Positions 50,588-58,660 of a stretch of 64,000 bases of DNA are shown here, in pieces. The stretch comes from Marilutibacter penaei (GTDB lineage Bacteria > Pseudomonadota > Gammaproteobacteria > Xanthomonadales > Xanthomonadaceae), in assembly GCF_014145395.1 (NCBI RefSeq), contig NZ_JACHTE010000003.1, forward strand, positions 124,001 to 188,000, written 5' to 3'. The notes beneath the pieces are model-generated. The model ran no database searches and was not told the origin of the DNA. It worked only from the letters and a program-made list of their open reading frames with translations. Made by a program: the position numbers and the translations under genes. Position 1 is the stretch's first letter. Each line of letters begins with the position of its first letter.

Positions 50588-51352
50588 TCAGCGCTTGTCG
50601 CGCTTGCCCTGCGCGTGCCGGTCGTGGGTGCTGATGCTGCCCTGGATGGCCTGCATGCGGCTCTCGCCGGCATGTAGCGTTTCGGCATGGGCATGCGCGC
50701 CTTCGCTACCGTGGCCATGCACGCCGCCGTGCGGTTCGCCATGGCCCTCATGGTGACCGATTGCCTGCCATGCGGGGGTCTCGCGATCGTGGGCCTGCTT
50801 GGCCTCGAGGAGCTTGCGCGTATTGGCGAGCGCCTGCTTGCGGGTGATCTTCTTTTGGGTGGATTTCGACGCCGGCGTCTTCCGTGCCGCTGCGGCGGGG
50901 GCAGTCGACCGCGTGGCGGCCTTCTTCGATGCCGCCTTCTTCGCAGCAGCCTTCTTCGCCGTGGTCTTCTTCGCAGCAGTCTTCTTGGCAGTCGTCTTCT
51001 TCGCGGCTGCCTTTTTCGCAGTCTTTTTCGTCGCAGTAGCCGTCTTTGCGGTCGCCTTCCGGGCGGTGGTCTTGCTGGCCGAACTCTTCTTTGAAGCGGA
51101 TTTGGAGGCGGCTGCCTTTTTCGTCGTTGCCTTCTTCGCTGTCGCCTTCTTCGCCGCGGCCTTTTGGGTGGTCGCCTTCTTGGCTGTGCGGCTCGACGAC
51201 GTGGCCGCGCGCTTGCGCGCTTTCAGGGACGCGGCTTCGTCCTTGGCCGCCTGGCTGGCGGCGCGCAGGTTGCGTCGCGCCGTGCCAACGATCTTGCGGG
51301 CGGTCTTGCGAGGGGACGAAGCCCCGTCGGACGGGGTGCGCGTGCTTGCCAT
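50588..51352 (-). CDS. Histone H1-like Lys/Ala-rich protein with His-rich tail (254 aa)
   Basis: Residues about 1-55 are a basic N-terminal part (KTARKIVGTARRNLRAAS). Residues about 55-165 are an almost pure Lys/Ala/Thr repeat of KKA, KKT and AKK units like the C-terminal tail of histone H1 and bacterial AlgP/HctB-type proteins. Then comes a short KITRKQALANTRKLL helix and a His/Gly-rich tail (about 205-235, GHHEGHGEPHGGVHGHG). It is expected to bind DNA non-specifically and compact the nucleoid; the His tail may bind metal. The repetitive DNA is prone to copy-number change. Confidence 0.85.
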   Translation of the reverse strand: MASTRTPSDGASSPRKTARKIVGTARRNLRAASQAAKDEAASLKARKRAATSSSRTAKKATTQKAAAKKATAKKATTKKAAASKSASKKSSASKTTARKATAKTATATKKTAKKAAAKKTTAKKTAAKKTTAKKAAAKKAASKKAATRSTAPAAAARKTPASKSTQKKITRKQALANTRKLLEAKQAHDRETPAWQAIGHHEGHGEPHGGVHGHGSEGAHAHAETLHAGESRMQAIQGSISTHDRHAQGKRDKR

Positions 51353-51485
51353 GTCGGCCTCCGTGGATGCGGTCCAGTCGTGTGTGCTGCCGGGATACCA
51401 TCCGCTGCATTGAGGCAAGGTGATGACAGACGTGCGGCATAGGCGCTGCGTTCATCGTGTCGCAAGGCTGGGGCATGATGGGGCC

Positions 51486-52295
51486 ATGCAGACGATGGCG
51501 GGGTGGCGGATGCGGTGGCGGGATGCGGTGGTGATGGCGTGCATGGCGGGCCTGGGCATGGCGGGCGGTCCCGCGGGAGCAGGTCCGGTGGACGGCGGCA
51601 CGGGGACGGGGCTCGACGCCTGCGTGGCGTCCGCGGCCGGGGCGCTGCCCGACAAGGTGCGTGCGGCGCTGGGGGCGATGGATGGAACGCCGCGCCAGGC
51701 GCTTGCGCTGCGTTCGTACCTGAGGGCCGGGAACCTCGATGCGCGATGGAGCTGGACCGACGCCGAGATCGAGGCGTACCAGGACTCCCCGGCGCACGAA
51801 CGGGCGATGGCGGCGCTGGCACGCGTGCAGGCGCGGTTCGCCGAGACCCACCCGGGCTACACGCTTTACGTGAACACCCGCGTTCGCAGCCTCGATACGC
51901 AGCTGCAGCGCTGGAATACCAATGCTTCGGTGGGCCAGGCCGCCCTGCAGTTGGAGGCGCCGGCGACGCGCGCCTGCGGCGACGATCCCGACGGCTTCGC
52001 CGCCTGGCTGCGGGCATGGCGACCGGAGCCCGCCCCCAACCTCGCTGCGCCGGGCCTGTCGGCGCATGGCCAGGCGCGGGCCTTTGATTTCCAGGTCATG
52101 CAGGGCGACGTCCTCGTGGCAGGGACCGATTCCCGGCGCATCGACACGGACTGGGTCGATGCGGGATGGGCGGCGCGGCTGGCCGAGCTGATGGCGATGG
52201 ATCCGGCGTTCGAGGGGCCGCTGGCGCAGCCCACGGAGCCCTGGCATTACGCCTATCGGCCGGAGGCCGATGCAGCAGACGCCGGAACGCGGTAG
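51486..52295 (+). CDS. Exported M15-like (D-Ala-D-Ala peptidase fold) protein
   Basis: 269 residues. Hydrophobic signal region AVVMACMAGLGMAGGPAGAG. The C-terminal half has SAHGQARAFDF (a zinc His and Asp with M15 spacing) and EPWHYAYRPE (final zinc His), the pattern of VanY/DdpX-type metallopeptidases. The region between is diverged, so activity on peptidoglycan peptides is probable but not certain. Several Met codons are possible starts; 51486 is the first compatible with a signal peptide. Confidence 0.7.
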   Translation: MQTMAGWRMRWRDAVVMACMAGLGMAGGPAGAGPVDGGTGTGLDACVASAAGALPDKVRAALGAMDGTPRQALALRSYLRAGNLDARWSWTDAEIEAYQDSPAHERAMAALARVQARFAETHPGYTLYVNTRVRSLDTQLQRWNTNASVGQAALQLEAPATRACGDDPDGFAAWLRAWRPEPAPNLAAPGLSAHGQARAFDFQVMQGDVLVAGTDSRRIDTDWVDAGWAARLAELMAMDPAFEGPLAQPTEPWHYAYRPEADAADAGTR

Positions 52296-52332
52296 TAAGC
52301 TGTCCCGCAGGAACGAACCAAGGGCCGATGCC

Positions 52333-52758
52333 ATGTCCAGAGACTCAAAGGCCCGGCGCGATGCGCGTCGCCAGCAGGCGGGATCGCGGCCGATCCGTCG
52401 CCTCGGTGGCGTGATGAAGCCCCACGCCCAGCTTCTCGATGCGGACGGCCAGGTGGTGGGGGGCGCCGGCCTGCGTGACGGTGAATGGGTGCTGGTGCTC
52501 GGTGCCAAGGCCATCACCACCACCAGCAGCGCGGCGATGGTGCTGGCGATGCTCAAGCACACCATCGCGACGCGCGCGCAGGCGGGACTCGAACTGCGGC
52601 TGCAGGTGTCGAGTGCCCTGGATGCGGCGGCCACGCACGAAGCCATGTCGGTCGGCAAGTCGCTTCCGCAATACCTGGAGTGGCTGGAAGAAGAGCGGTC
52701 GCAGCGCCGGACCGGTCCGGACGAAACGGCCGCGACGGCCACTGCTGCGCGGCATTGA
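52333..52758 (+). CDS. Conserved hypothetical protein (141 aa)
   Basis: A basic N-terminus (MSRDSKARRDARRQQ) leads into a small alpha-beta domain (AQLLDADGQVVGGAGLRDGEWVLVLG, then TTTSSAAMVLAMLKHTI). There is no signal peptide. I cannot assign a family. It lies 37 bases after the M15-like gene and 42 before the next membrane protein, so the three may be cotranscribed. Confidence 0.7.
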   Translation: MSRDSKARRDARRQQAGSRPIRRLGGVMKPHAQLLDADGQVVGGAGLRDGEWVLVLGAKAITTTSSAAMVLAMLKHTIATRAQAGLELRLQVSSALDAAATHEAMSVGKSLPQYLEWLEEERSQRRTGPDETAATATAARH

Positions 52759-52800
52759 GGGGCAGGCGCCCAGACGCATCAACGATGAGGGGGTGGGGCA

Positions 52801-53214
52801 ATGAGCGTGTCGACGAAACCGGGCAAGGGGTTTTATGTCATCGCGGTGCTGGCGCTGCTGTGGGAGCTGATGGGCGTGGTGTCCTTCCTGCTGCAGGACC
52901 GCATGGCCACGACCGAGGCGCAGATCGCGTTGCAAGCGCAGAGCCCGGCGTGGATCAACCTGCTGTATGCGCTGGCCGTGTTCTCCGGCGCGCTGGGCGC
53001 GTTGTTGCTGGTGATGCGCAGGCGCGCGGCGGCGCTGCTGTTCCTGCTGTCGTTCATCGCCGCTGCGCTTCAGTTCGGCGGGGTGTTCGCGTTCACCGAC
53101 GCGTTGGCGCTGCTGGGCGGCAGCAGCGTGGTGTTCCCGGTGATCGTGGTGCTGGTTGGCATCGCGCTGTGGCTGTACGCCCGGCGCTGCGCTTCGCGCG
53201 GGTGGCTGCGCTGA
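52801..53214 (+). CDS. Small integral membrane protein (137 aa)
   Basis: Four transmembrane segments (about 11-31, 50-70, 75-97 and 106-126), start MSVSTKPGKGFYVIAVLALLWEL, basic C-terminus. It resembles small uncharacterised sugar-transporter or DoxX-like membrane proteins only in general shape. Function unknown. Confidence 0.7.
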   Translation: MSVSTKPGKGFYVIAVLALLWELMGVVSFLLQDRMATTEAQIALQAQSPAWINLLYALAVFSGALGALLLVMRRRAAALLFLLSFIAAALQFGGVFAFTDALALLGGSSVVFPVIVVLVGIALWLYARRCASRGWLR

Positions 53215-53306
53215 AGCCTGCCCGGGCCTGAACGGCCGCGGCACGGCTCACGCCGAAGTCACGGCGGGGGCCCAAGGATCCTCCCGTCACTTCAACGGAG
53301 GTTCCC

Positions 53307-53861
53307 ATGCGACGCCTCGTGCCGTCCCTCGCCTGCCTTGCCCTGTTGCCCGCAATGGCCTTCGCGCCCGTCCGCGCGGCTGATCCCCTGCCCAACGTCC
53401 CGGTCGAGGCGCTTGACCTGCAGCAGTATGCGGGCGAGTGGCACGAGATCGCCCACCTGCCCATGTTCTTCCAGCGGCAGTGCGTGTCCGATATCACCGC
53501 CACCTACACCCCGCGCGCGGATGGCACGGTCGGCGTCCGCAATGCCTGCCGCACCGAGGACGGTGAGATGGACGTGTCCGAAGGCGTTGCCCGCCCGGCC
53601 GGGGATGCGGAAGGCGCCCTGGAAGTCCGGTTTGCGCCCGAATGGTTATCGTGGGTGCCGTTCGTGTGGGGGGACTACTGGGTGCTCGAACACGATCCGC
53701 AGTACCGCTGGGCGGTCGTGGGTTCGCCCAGCCTCGACTACCTGTGGGTGCTGTCGCGGGAGCCGACGATGGACCGCAGTCTGTTCGAGCAGTTGCGGAC
53801 ACGGGCCCTGGCGCGCGGCTACCCCGTCGATGAACTGGTGATGGCCGCGGAACTGCGCTGA
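53307..53861 (+). CDS. Lipocalin family protein (Blc-like)
   Basis: 184 residues with a cleavable signal (MRRLVPSLACLALLPAMAF to VRAA) and no lipobox, so probably periplasmic rather than a lipoprotein as in E. coli Blc. Lipocalin regions: LQQYAGEWHEIAHLPMFFQRQC (GxW), the middle ATYTPRADGTVGVRNAC, VWGDYWVLEHDPQYRWAVVGSPSLDYLWVLSREP and the C-terminal helix. It likely carries lipids or other hydrophobic compounds. A GGAGG site precedes the ATG. Confidence 0.92.
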   Translation: MRRLVPSLACLALLPAMAFAPVRAADPLPNVPVEALDLQQYAGEWHEIAHLPMFFQRQCVSDITATYTPRADGTVGVRNACRTEDGEMDVSEGVARPAGDAEGALEVRFAPEWLSWVPFVWGDYWVLEHDPQYRWAVVGSPSLDYLWVLSREPTMDRSLFEQLRTRALARGYPVDELVMAAELR

Positions 53862-53911
53862 CGGCGGGACACCGGCCGGGCCAGGCGGGCGGCATGCGAC
53901 AATGCGTGCCG

Positions 53912-54688
53912 ATGAACGAAGCCGTCTTCCTCGAGGCGCCCGCGGGCCTTGCCCGGCTGCGCCGGAGCTGCTCGCTGTGTTCGCTCCAGCAACTCTGCCT
54001 TCCCTCGGGGCTTGATGCCGAGTCCCTCGCGCACCTGGAACGGACGCTCCGGCGACCGCGCCGGGTGCGTCGTGGCGAGCACCTGTATTTCGTGGGCACG
54101 GCCCAGGAGGCGCTGTTCGTCGCGAGCAGCGGCGCCCTGAAAACCGTCAGCATCAGCGAGGGTGGCGAAGCGCACGTGGTCGGTTTCCACCTGCCCGGGG
54201 AACTGGTCGGGCTGGACGGCCTGGCCGGCGGCGTCCATCGCTGCGAAGCCGTGGCGCTGGTGGACTCCGAGGTCTGCGAGGTGCAACTGGACCGGTTGAA
54301 TGCGGTGGCGCGCGAAGTGCCCGGCCTGCAGGCGCAGTTGCTGCGGGTCATCGGGCGCAGCCTCGAGCGCGACCACCTGCATGCCGGCCTGCTGGTACGG
54401 CGACAGGCACACGAGCGCCTCGCCCTGTTCCTGCAGGGCCTCTCGGAGCGCTACGCGCTGGTCGGGGCCTCGGCCAGCGAACTGCGACTGCCGATGAGCC
54501 GGGACGATATCGCCCGCTACCTGGGGCTTGCGCTGGAAACCGTGAGCCGCGGCCTGACGCGGATGCAGGAGGACGGCGTGATCGACGTGCGCGGCCGGCG
54601 GGTGTGCATTCGCGACCCGGCGGCCCTCGCGCTGCTCGCCCACGACGGCGAGGCCTGCGAGGGCCTGTCGGGCCGCCAGTCGGCCTGA
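53912..54688 (+). CDS. fnr: Fnr/Anr-type oxygen-sensing transcriptional regulator
   Basis: 258 residues. N-terminal Cys cluster CSLCSLQQLC (C-x2-C-x5-C) plus the distant Cys in DSEVCEVQL give the four [4Fe-4S] ligands of FNR. The effector/dimer domain follows (GAQEALF-type strands, GFHLPGELVGLDGLAGG), and the HTH is RDDIARYLGLALETVSRGLTRMQEDGVI with the Glu, Ser and Arg that read TTGAT. It is expected to activate the cbb3 operon, whose promoter carries a matching box at 63754-63767. It converges with the TauE gene, four bases apart. Confidence 0.93.
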   Translation: MNEAVFLEAPAGLARLRRSCSLCSLQQLCLPSGLDAESLAHLERTLRRPRRVRRGEHLYFVGTAQEALFVASSGALKTVSISEGGEAHVVGFHLPGELVGLDGLAGGVHRCEAVALVDSEVCEVQLDRLNAVAREVPGLQAQLLRVIGRSLERDHLHAGLLVRRQAHERLALFLQGLSERYALVGASASELRLPMSRDDIARYLGLALETVSRGLTRMQEDGVIDVRGRRVCIRDPAALALLAHDGEACEGLSGRQSA

Positions 54689-54692
54689 CCGC

Positions 54693-55424
54693 TTAGCCTT
54701 GCGGCAGGGTGGCGCAGCCCAGCCGTTCCAGCAATCCGTGCAGGGCCGGGACCTGCATCAGCCACGGCGCGGTGAGCGTCAGCAGGCCGGCCAGCATCAC
54801 CAGCAGTGCCGCCGCGGTGCGCCAGCGTGGATCGGCCAGCAGGCGGCCCAGCCGGGCCCCGGACCAGGTGAGCGGCAACATCACGGGCAGGGTGCCGAGC
54901 CCGAAGGCCGCCATCGTCAATGCGCCATTGCGAGCGTCGGCCTGCAGCCAGGCGGCCAGCAGGAGGGTGGTGCTCAGGCCGCAGGGCAGCCATCCCCACA
55001 GCATGCCCAGCGCAACCCGGCGCGGGGTGCTGCGCGCCGGCAACAGCGGCCCCTGCAACGGGCGCAGCCATTGCCAGAAGCGATGGCCCAGGCCGGTCAG
55101 GAACACCAGCCGACCGCCGCGGTCCAGCAGCCGCAAGGCCACCGCGACCAGTACGACGCCGACCAGCATGCGCAGGCCCAGGGCAAAGGCGTCCACCCGG
55201 GCGACCTGCACGATGCCCTGCCCGATGCCGCCGGCGATCGCACCGGCGAGCACGTACCCGGCGACGCGGCCGAGGTTCACTTCAACGGCCGTCCTGAGGG
55301 CGGCATTGCCACCGCCCATCGCGGAGAAGCCGGTCGCGATGCCACCGCACATCGCCGCGCAATGCACCCCGCCGAGCAGGCCGGTGAGCAGCGCGGCACC
55401 GACGGTCAGCCAGTCGATCGGCAT
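54693..55424 (-). CDS. TauE/SafE-like (UreH domain) membrane protein of the cco maturation cluster
   Basis: 243 residues, about six transmembrane helices. The N-terminal TGLLGGVHCAAMCGGIATGFS with paired Cys is the signature of the cbb3-associated SafE-like family, often found beside ccoS; copper supply to the oxidase is suspected. A second conserved MLWGWLPCGLSTTLLLAAW block follows, ending in a short Cys-containing tail. Its start is three bases after the ccoS stop. Confidence 0.88.
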   Translation of the reverse strand: MPIDWLTVGAALLTGLLGGVHCAAMCGGIATGFSAMGGGNAALRTAVEVNLGRVAGYVLAGAIAGGIGQGIVQVARVDAFALGLRMLVGVVLVAVALRLLDRGGRLVFLTGLGHRFWQWLRPLQGPLLPARSTPRRVALGMLWGWLPCGLSTTLLLAAWLQADARNGALTMAAFGLGTLPVMLPLTWSGARLGRLLADPRWRTAAALLVMLAGLLTLTAPWLMQVPALHGLLERLGCATLPQG

Positions 55425-55427
55425 GGC

Positions 55428-55604
55428 TCAGTCGCGCGGCGCCCGCTCCGCGGGGTCGCGGGGGGCGGGATCGTCGCGCAGGATGTCAAGCGCCGGTGTG
55501 TCGAGGTCGTCGAACTGCCCCTTGCGGACCGCCCAGGTGAACGCCCAGATGGCCGCGACGAGCAGGCCAAGGCTGAGCGGGATGAGGATGAGCAGGATCG
55601 TCAT
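55428..55604 (-). CDS. ccoS: cbb3-type cytochrome oxidase assembly protein CcoS
   Basis: 58 residues: one N-terminal transmembrane helix (MTILLILIPLSLGLLVAAIW) followed by the conserved WAVRKGQFDDLDTPALDIL and an acidic tail. CcoS is needed for copper and heme insertion into CcoN. Its ATG overlaps the ccoI stop by four bases (ATGA), confirming translation despite its small size. Confidence 0.93.
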   Translation of the reverse strand: MTILLILIPLSLGLLVAAIWAFTWAVRKGQFDDLDTPALDILRDDPAPRDPAERAPRD

Positions 55605-58063
55605 GGCGAGGGCGTGGCGCGTGCGGCGGGGGTGGCAGCCGGCGGGGCGAGCGGGCGCGGCGAGCGCGCCAGGCGCAGCGCATTGAGGGTCACCAGCAAC
55701 GAGGATAGCGCCATTCCGAGCGCGGCCATCCAGGGCGTCACGTGGCCGCTGGCGGCAAGCGGAAGCGCAAGCAGGTTGTAGCCGGTGGCCCAGGCCAGGT
55801 TCTGGCGGACGATGCGACGGGTACGTCGCGCGATCTCCACGGCCTCGGGGATGCGCAGCAGCGAAGGGCTGGTGACGACGAAGTCCGCCGCCCGTTGCGC
55901 CAGCGACGCCCCATCGGCCATCGCCAGCGATACGTTGGCCCCGGCGAGTACCGGCGCATCGTTGAGCCCATCGCCCACCATGCCCACGGTGTCGCCGCGG
56001 GCCTGGAGGGTGCGCACGTGGGCGAGCTTGTCCTCGGGGGACTGCCGCGCCTGCACGGTATCGATCCCCAGCACGCGGGCGAAGCGTTCGACGGCCGACG
56101 CCGCATCGCCGCTGCAGATTTCCACCGCCATCCCCTGCCCACGCAGCGCGTCGATGGCGGACCGGGCATCGACGCGTGTCGACTCACGGATGTCGAAGCG
56201 GGCGATGGGCTGGCCCGCCTCGCCGAGCCACAGCCCGCTGTCGTCACCGGGCTGCCCGGCGCAGGCGAAGCCGGCGCGGCCGAGGCGCCACTCGCGACCG
56301 TCGACGCGACCCGACAGCCCCTCGCCGGGGTGCAGGTGCGCCGCCTCTGCCCGGGGCACGCCCTCGACCCGTTCGAAAGCGCGCGCGATCGGGTGCCGGC
56401 TGTCCCGTTCCAGTGCCGCCGCGATGCGCATCGCGGCCGGTGCGTCGAGATCGCCGTACGCCTGCACGCCGGCGACGACCGGGTGTCCATCGCTGAGCGT
56501 GCCGGTCTTGTCGAAGACCATGCGGTCCACCCCGGCCAGCGCCTCCAGCGCGTCAGGCCGCAAGGCCAGCACGCCCATGCGGGCGAGCGCGCCGTGCGCC
56601 GTCGTCAGCGCCGTCGGGACCGCGAGCGACAGCGCGCAGGGGCAGCTGACCACCAGCACCGCGAGCGTGACTTCCAGGGCGCGCGTGGGGTCGTGGATCC
56701 GCCACCCGAGGTAAACGAGCACGGCGATCGCCAGTAGCCCCACGACGAAGCGGCTCGCGACCTGGTCGGCGATGGCGGCCGCGCGGGGGCGGGCGGCCTG
56801 TGCCTGGTCGACCAGCCGGCCCAGTTGCGACAGCCGGGTATCGTGGCCGGTGCGCACCAGGCGGATGCGCGCGGGGGTGCCGCGGCAATGGCTGCCGGCC
56901 AGTACGGTATCGCCCGGCTGGCGTGCCGCGGCGGTGGACTCGCCGGTCAGCAGGGCCTCGTCGAAGGCGGAGGCGCGGTCCAGCAGCACGCCGTCCGCCG
57001 GCACGGCCTCGCCGGGCGCCACCCGTACCACGTCGCCCACTTCGAGCTCGGCCAGGGGGACCTGCTCCGGCAGCGCCCCACCGTCCCGCTCGCGCGTCGC
57101 CAACGCCGGACGCGCGCGGGCGAGTGCATCCACCTGGGCACTGGCGATGCCACGCGCGCGCTGCTCGAGCATCCGCGCGACCAGCAGCAGCAACACGAAC
57201 ATCACCGCGGCGTCGTACCACACATGAGGCCCGCCACGCAGGGTTTCCAGCAGGCTGGCGAAGTAGGCCAGCAGCGTGGAGCCGGCGATCAAGGTATCCA
57301 TTCCCGGACGGCGAGCGCGAAGTTCGCGGGCCATGCCCTCGAGGAACGGCCATCCCGAATAGAACACCACCGGCGTGGACACCAGGAAGGTCAGCCAGCG
57401 GAAGAAATCGCGGGTGGCGACCGGCATGCTCTGGTTGACGTCGAGGTACAGCGCCTCGGCCAGCATCATCGCCTGCATGGCCCCCAGCCCGGCGACGCCC
57501 AGGCGGAGCAGCCATTGCCGGCGGGTCCGTCGGCGTTCGCGTTCCCGCGCCTCGCCGGTCGCCAGCCACGGCCGGTAGCCGAGCGCCGCGAGCCGGGCCA
57601 TGAGCGTGGACAGGGGGACGACCTCCGGGTTCCAGGCCACCTGGATCCGCCCGGTAACGGCGTTCGCGGTCACGTCCAGGACCCCGCGCGTGCCGCGCAG
57701 GGCGCGGTCGATCAGCCATGCGCAGGCGGCGCAGCGCATGCCGTCGGTCAGCACGGTGATCTCACGCCCGCCCTCGACGGCATGGCTGTGTGCGTCGAGC
57801 ACGTGGGCGCGATCGAAGGCAGCATAGTCCGGCAGGTCGGTACCGACGCGCCCCGCCGGCGCCTGGCGCAGGCGGTAGTAGTCGTCGAGGTCGGCCGCCT
57901 CGATCCACCGGGCGGCCGCTGCGCACCCGTCGCAACAGAAGCGTTGCGCGTCGCCGCCCACGCGGATCTCGACGCACTCCCGCGCCGGCAGGCGTTCGCC
58001 GCAGTGGTGGCAGGCGCCGGTTGGCGCGACCGTCGCCTCCGCCGCGTGCGCGTGCCCGTCCAC
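55601..58063 (-). CDS. ccoI: Copper-exporting P1B ATPase CcoI/FixI
   Basis: 820 residues. N-terminal Cys-rich metal domain (CHHCGE..., CCDGC) and an HMA domain with GMRCAACAWL, then transmembrane helices, the actuator LLTGEST, the CPC ion-path motif in VSCPCALSLAVP, the phosphorylation site DKTGTLS, the ATP-binding HP in SRHPIA, and the hinge GDGLNDAP. It moves copper across the inner membrane for cbb3 oxidase assembly. Its position between the fixH-like and ccoS genes is diagnostic. Confidence 0.97.
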   Translation of the reverse strand: MDGHAHAAEATVAPTGACHHCGERLPARECVEIRVGGDAQRFCCDGCAAAARWIEAADLDDYYRLRQAPAGRVGTDLPDYAAFDRAHVLDAHSHAVEGGREITVLTDGMRCAACAWLIDRALRGTRGVLDVTANAVTGRIQVAWNPEVVPLSTLMARLAALGYRPWLATGEARERERRRTRRQWLLRLGVAGLGAMQAMMLAEALYLDVNQSMPVATRDFFRWLTFLVSTPVVFYSGWPFLEGMARELRARRPGMDTLIAGSTLLAYFASLLETLRGGPHVWYDAAVMFVLLLLVARMLEQRARGIASAQVDALARARPALATRERDGGALPEQVPLAELEVGDVVRVAPGEAVPADGVLLDRASAFDEALLTGESTAAARQPGDTVLAGSHCRGTPARIRLVRTGHDTRLSQLGRLVDQAQAARPRAAAIADQVASRFVVGLLAIAVLVYLGWRIHDPTRALEVTLAVLVVSCPCALSLAVPTALTTAHGALARMGVLALRPDALEALAGVDRMVFDKTGTLSDGHPVVAGVQAYGDLDAPAAMRIAAALERDSRHPIARAFERVEGVPRAEAAHLHPGEGLSGRVDGREWRLGRAGFACAGQPGDDSGLWLGEAGQPIARFDIRESTRVDARSAIDALRGQGMAVEICSGDAASAVERFARVLGIDTVQARQSPEDKLAHVRTLQARGDTVGMVGDGLNDAPVLAGANVSLAMADGASLAQRAADFVVTSPSLLRIPEAVEIARRTRRIVRQNLAWATGYNLLALPLAASGHVTPWMAALGMALSSLLVTLNALRLARSPRPLAPPAATPAARATPSP

Positions 58064-58069
58064 GCGCGT

Positions 58070-58660
58070 CTAGTCCTCCGCCAGCGCAGGTCCCAGGCGG
58101 GCGGCGTGCTGGCCGGCCAGGAGGCGGCCGCGGAGGCGCCAATGGCCGCCGGCCGGCGTCAGGCGCGCCAGCCAGTCGTGACCGGGGTCGAGGGGCGCGG
58201 ATAGTTCGGTTTCCCAGCCGAGGTCGCTGGGGGCGAGCTGCAGGTGCAGGTCATCCTCCGCCCGGCTGGGGTGCGAGAGGACCAGTTCCAGGGTCTGCTG
58301 GTGCGAGGTGGCGTCGCGCAGCCGCTGCGAGGCACTCGGACGCGCAGTGTCCTGCGCCTCGTCGTCGTCGTCGTCGCCGGACGTGGTGTCCACCACCCAG
58401 TCGCCGCTGGCGGGAAGCAACCGCAGGCGTTGGCCATCGACCTGCAGCACGGCCGACAGCTTGAGCGCCGCGGCGCGTTCGTCCGGACCCAGCTCGACCG
58501 TCTGGATCTGCGCAGTGCGCTCGCCGGGGTCGATGACGGCATCGGCACCGCCGCTGCGCGAGGAGATCACCACCGTGGCGATGCCCGCCACGACGGCGAC
58601 GACCGGGAGGCCGACCAGCAGCCAGACCATGGGTTCACGCAAGGGGTGGCGCTGGGTCAT
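58070..58660 (-). CDS. ccoH: FixH/CcoH family protein
   Basis: 196 residues. One N-terminal transmembrane helix (WLLVGLPVVAVVAGIATVVI), then a periplasmic beta domain ending HWRLRGRLLAGQHAARLG. A run of Asp (GDDDDDEAQD) near residue 95 is unusual. CcoH-type proteins associate with the oxidase during assembly; sequence conservation is weak, so the call rests on length, topology and position between ccoG and ccoI. Its ATG overlaps the ccoG stop by four bases. Confidence 0.85.
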   Translation of the reverse strand: MTQRHPLREPMVWLLVGLPVVAVVAGIATVVISSRSGGADAVIDPGERTAQIQTVELGPDERAAALKLSAVLQVDGQRLRLLPASGDWVVDTTSGDDDDDEAQDTARPSASQRLRDATSHQQTLELVLSHPSRAEDDLHLQLAPSDLGWETELSAPLDPGHDWLARLTPAGGHWRLRGRLLAGQHAARLGPALAED

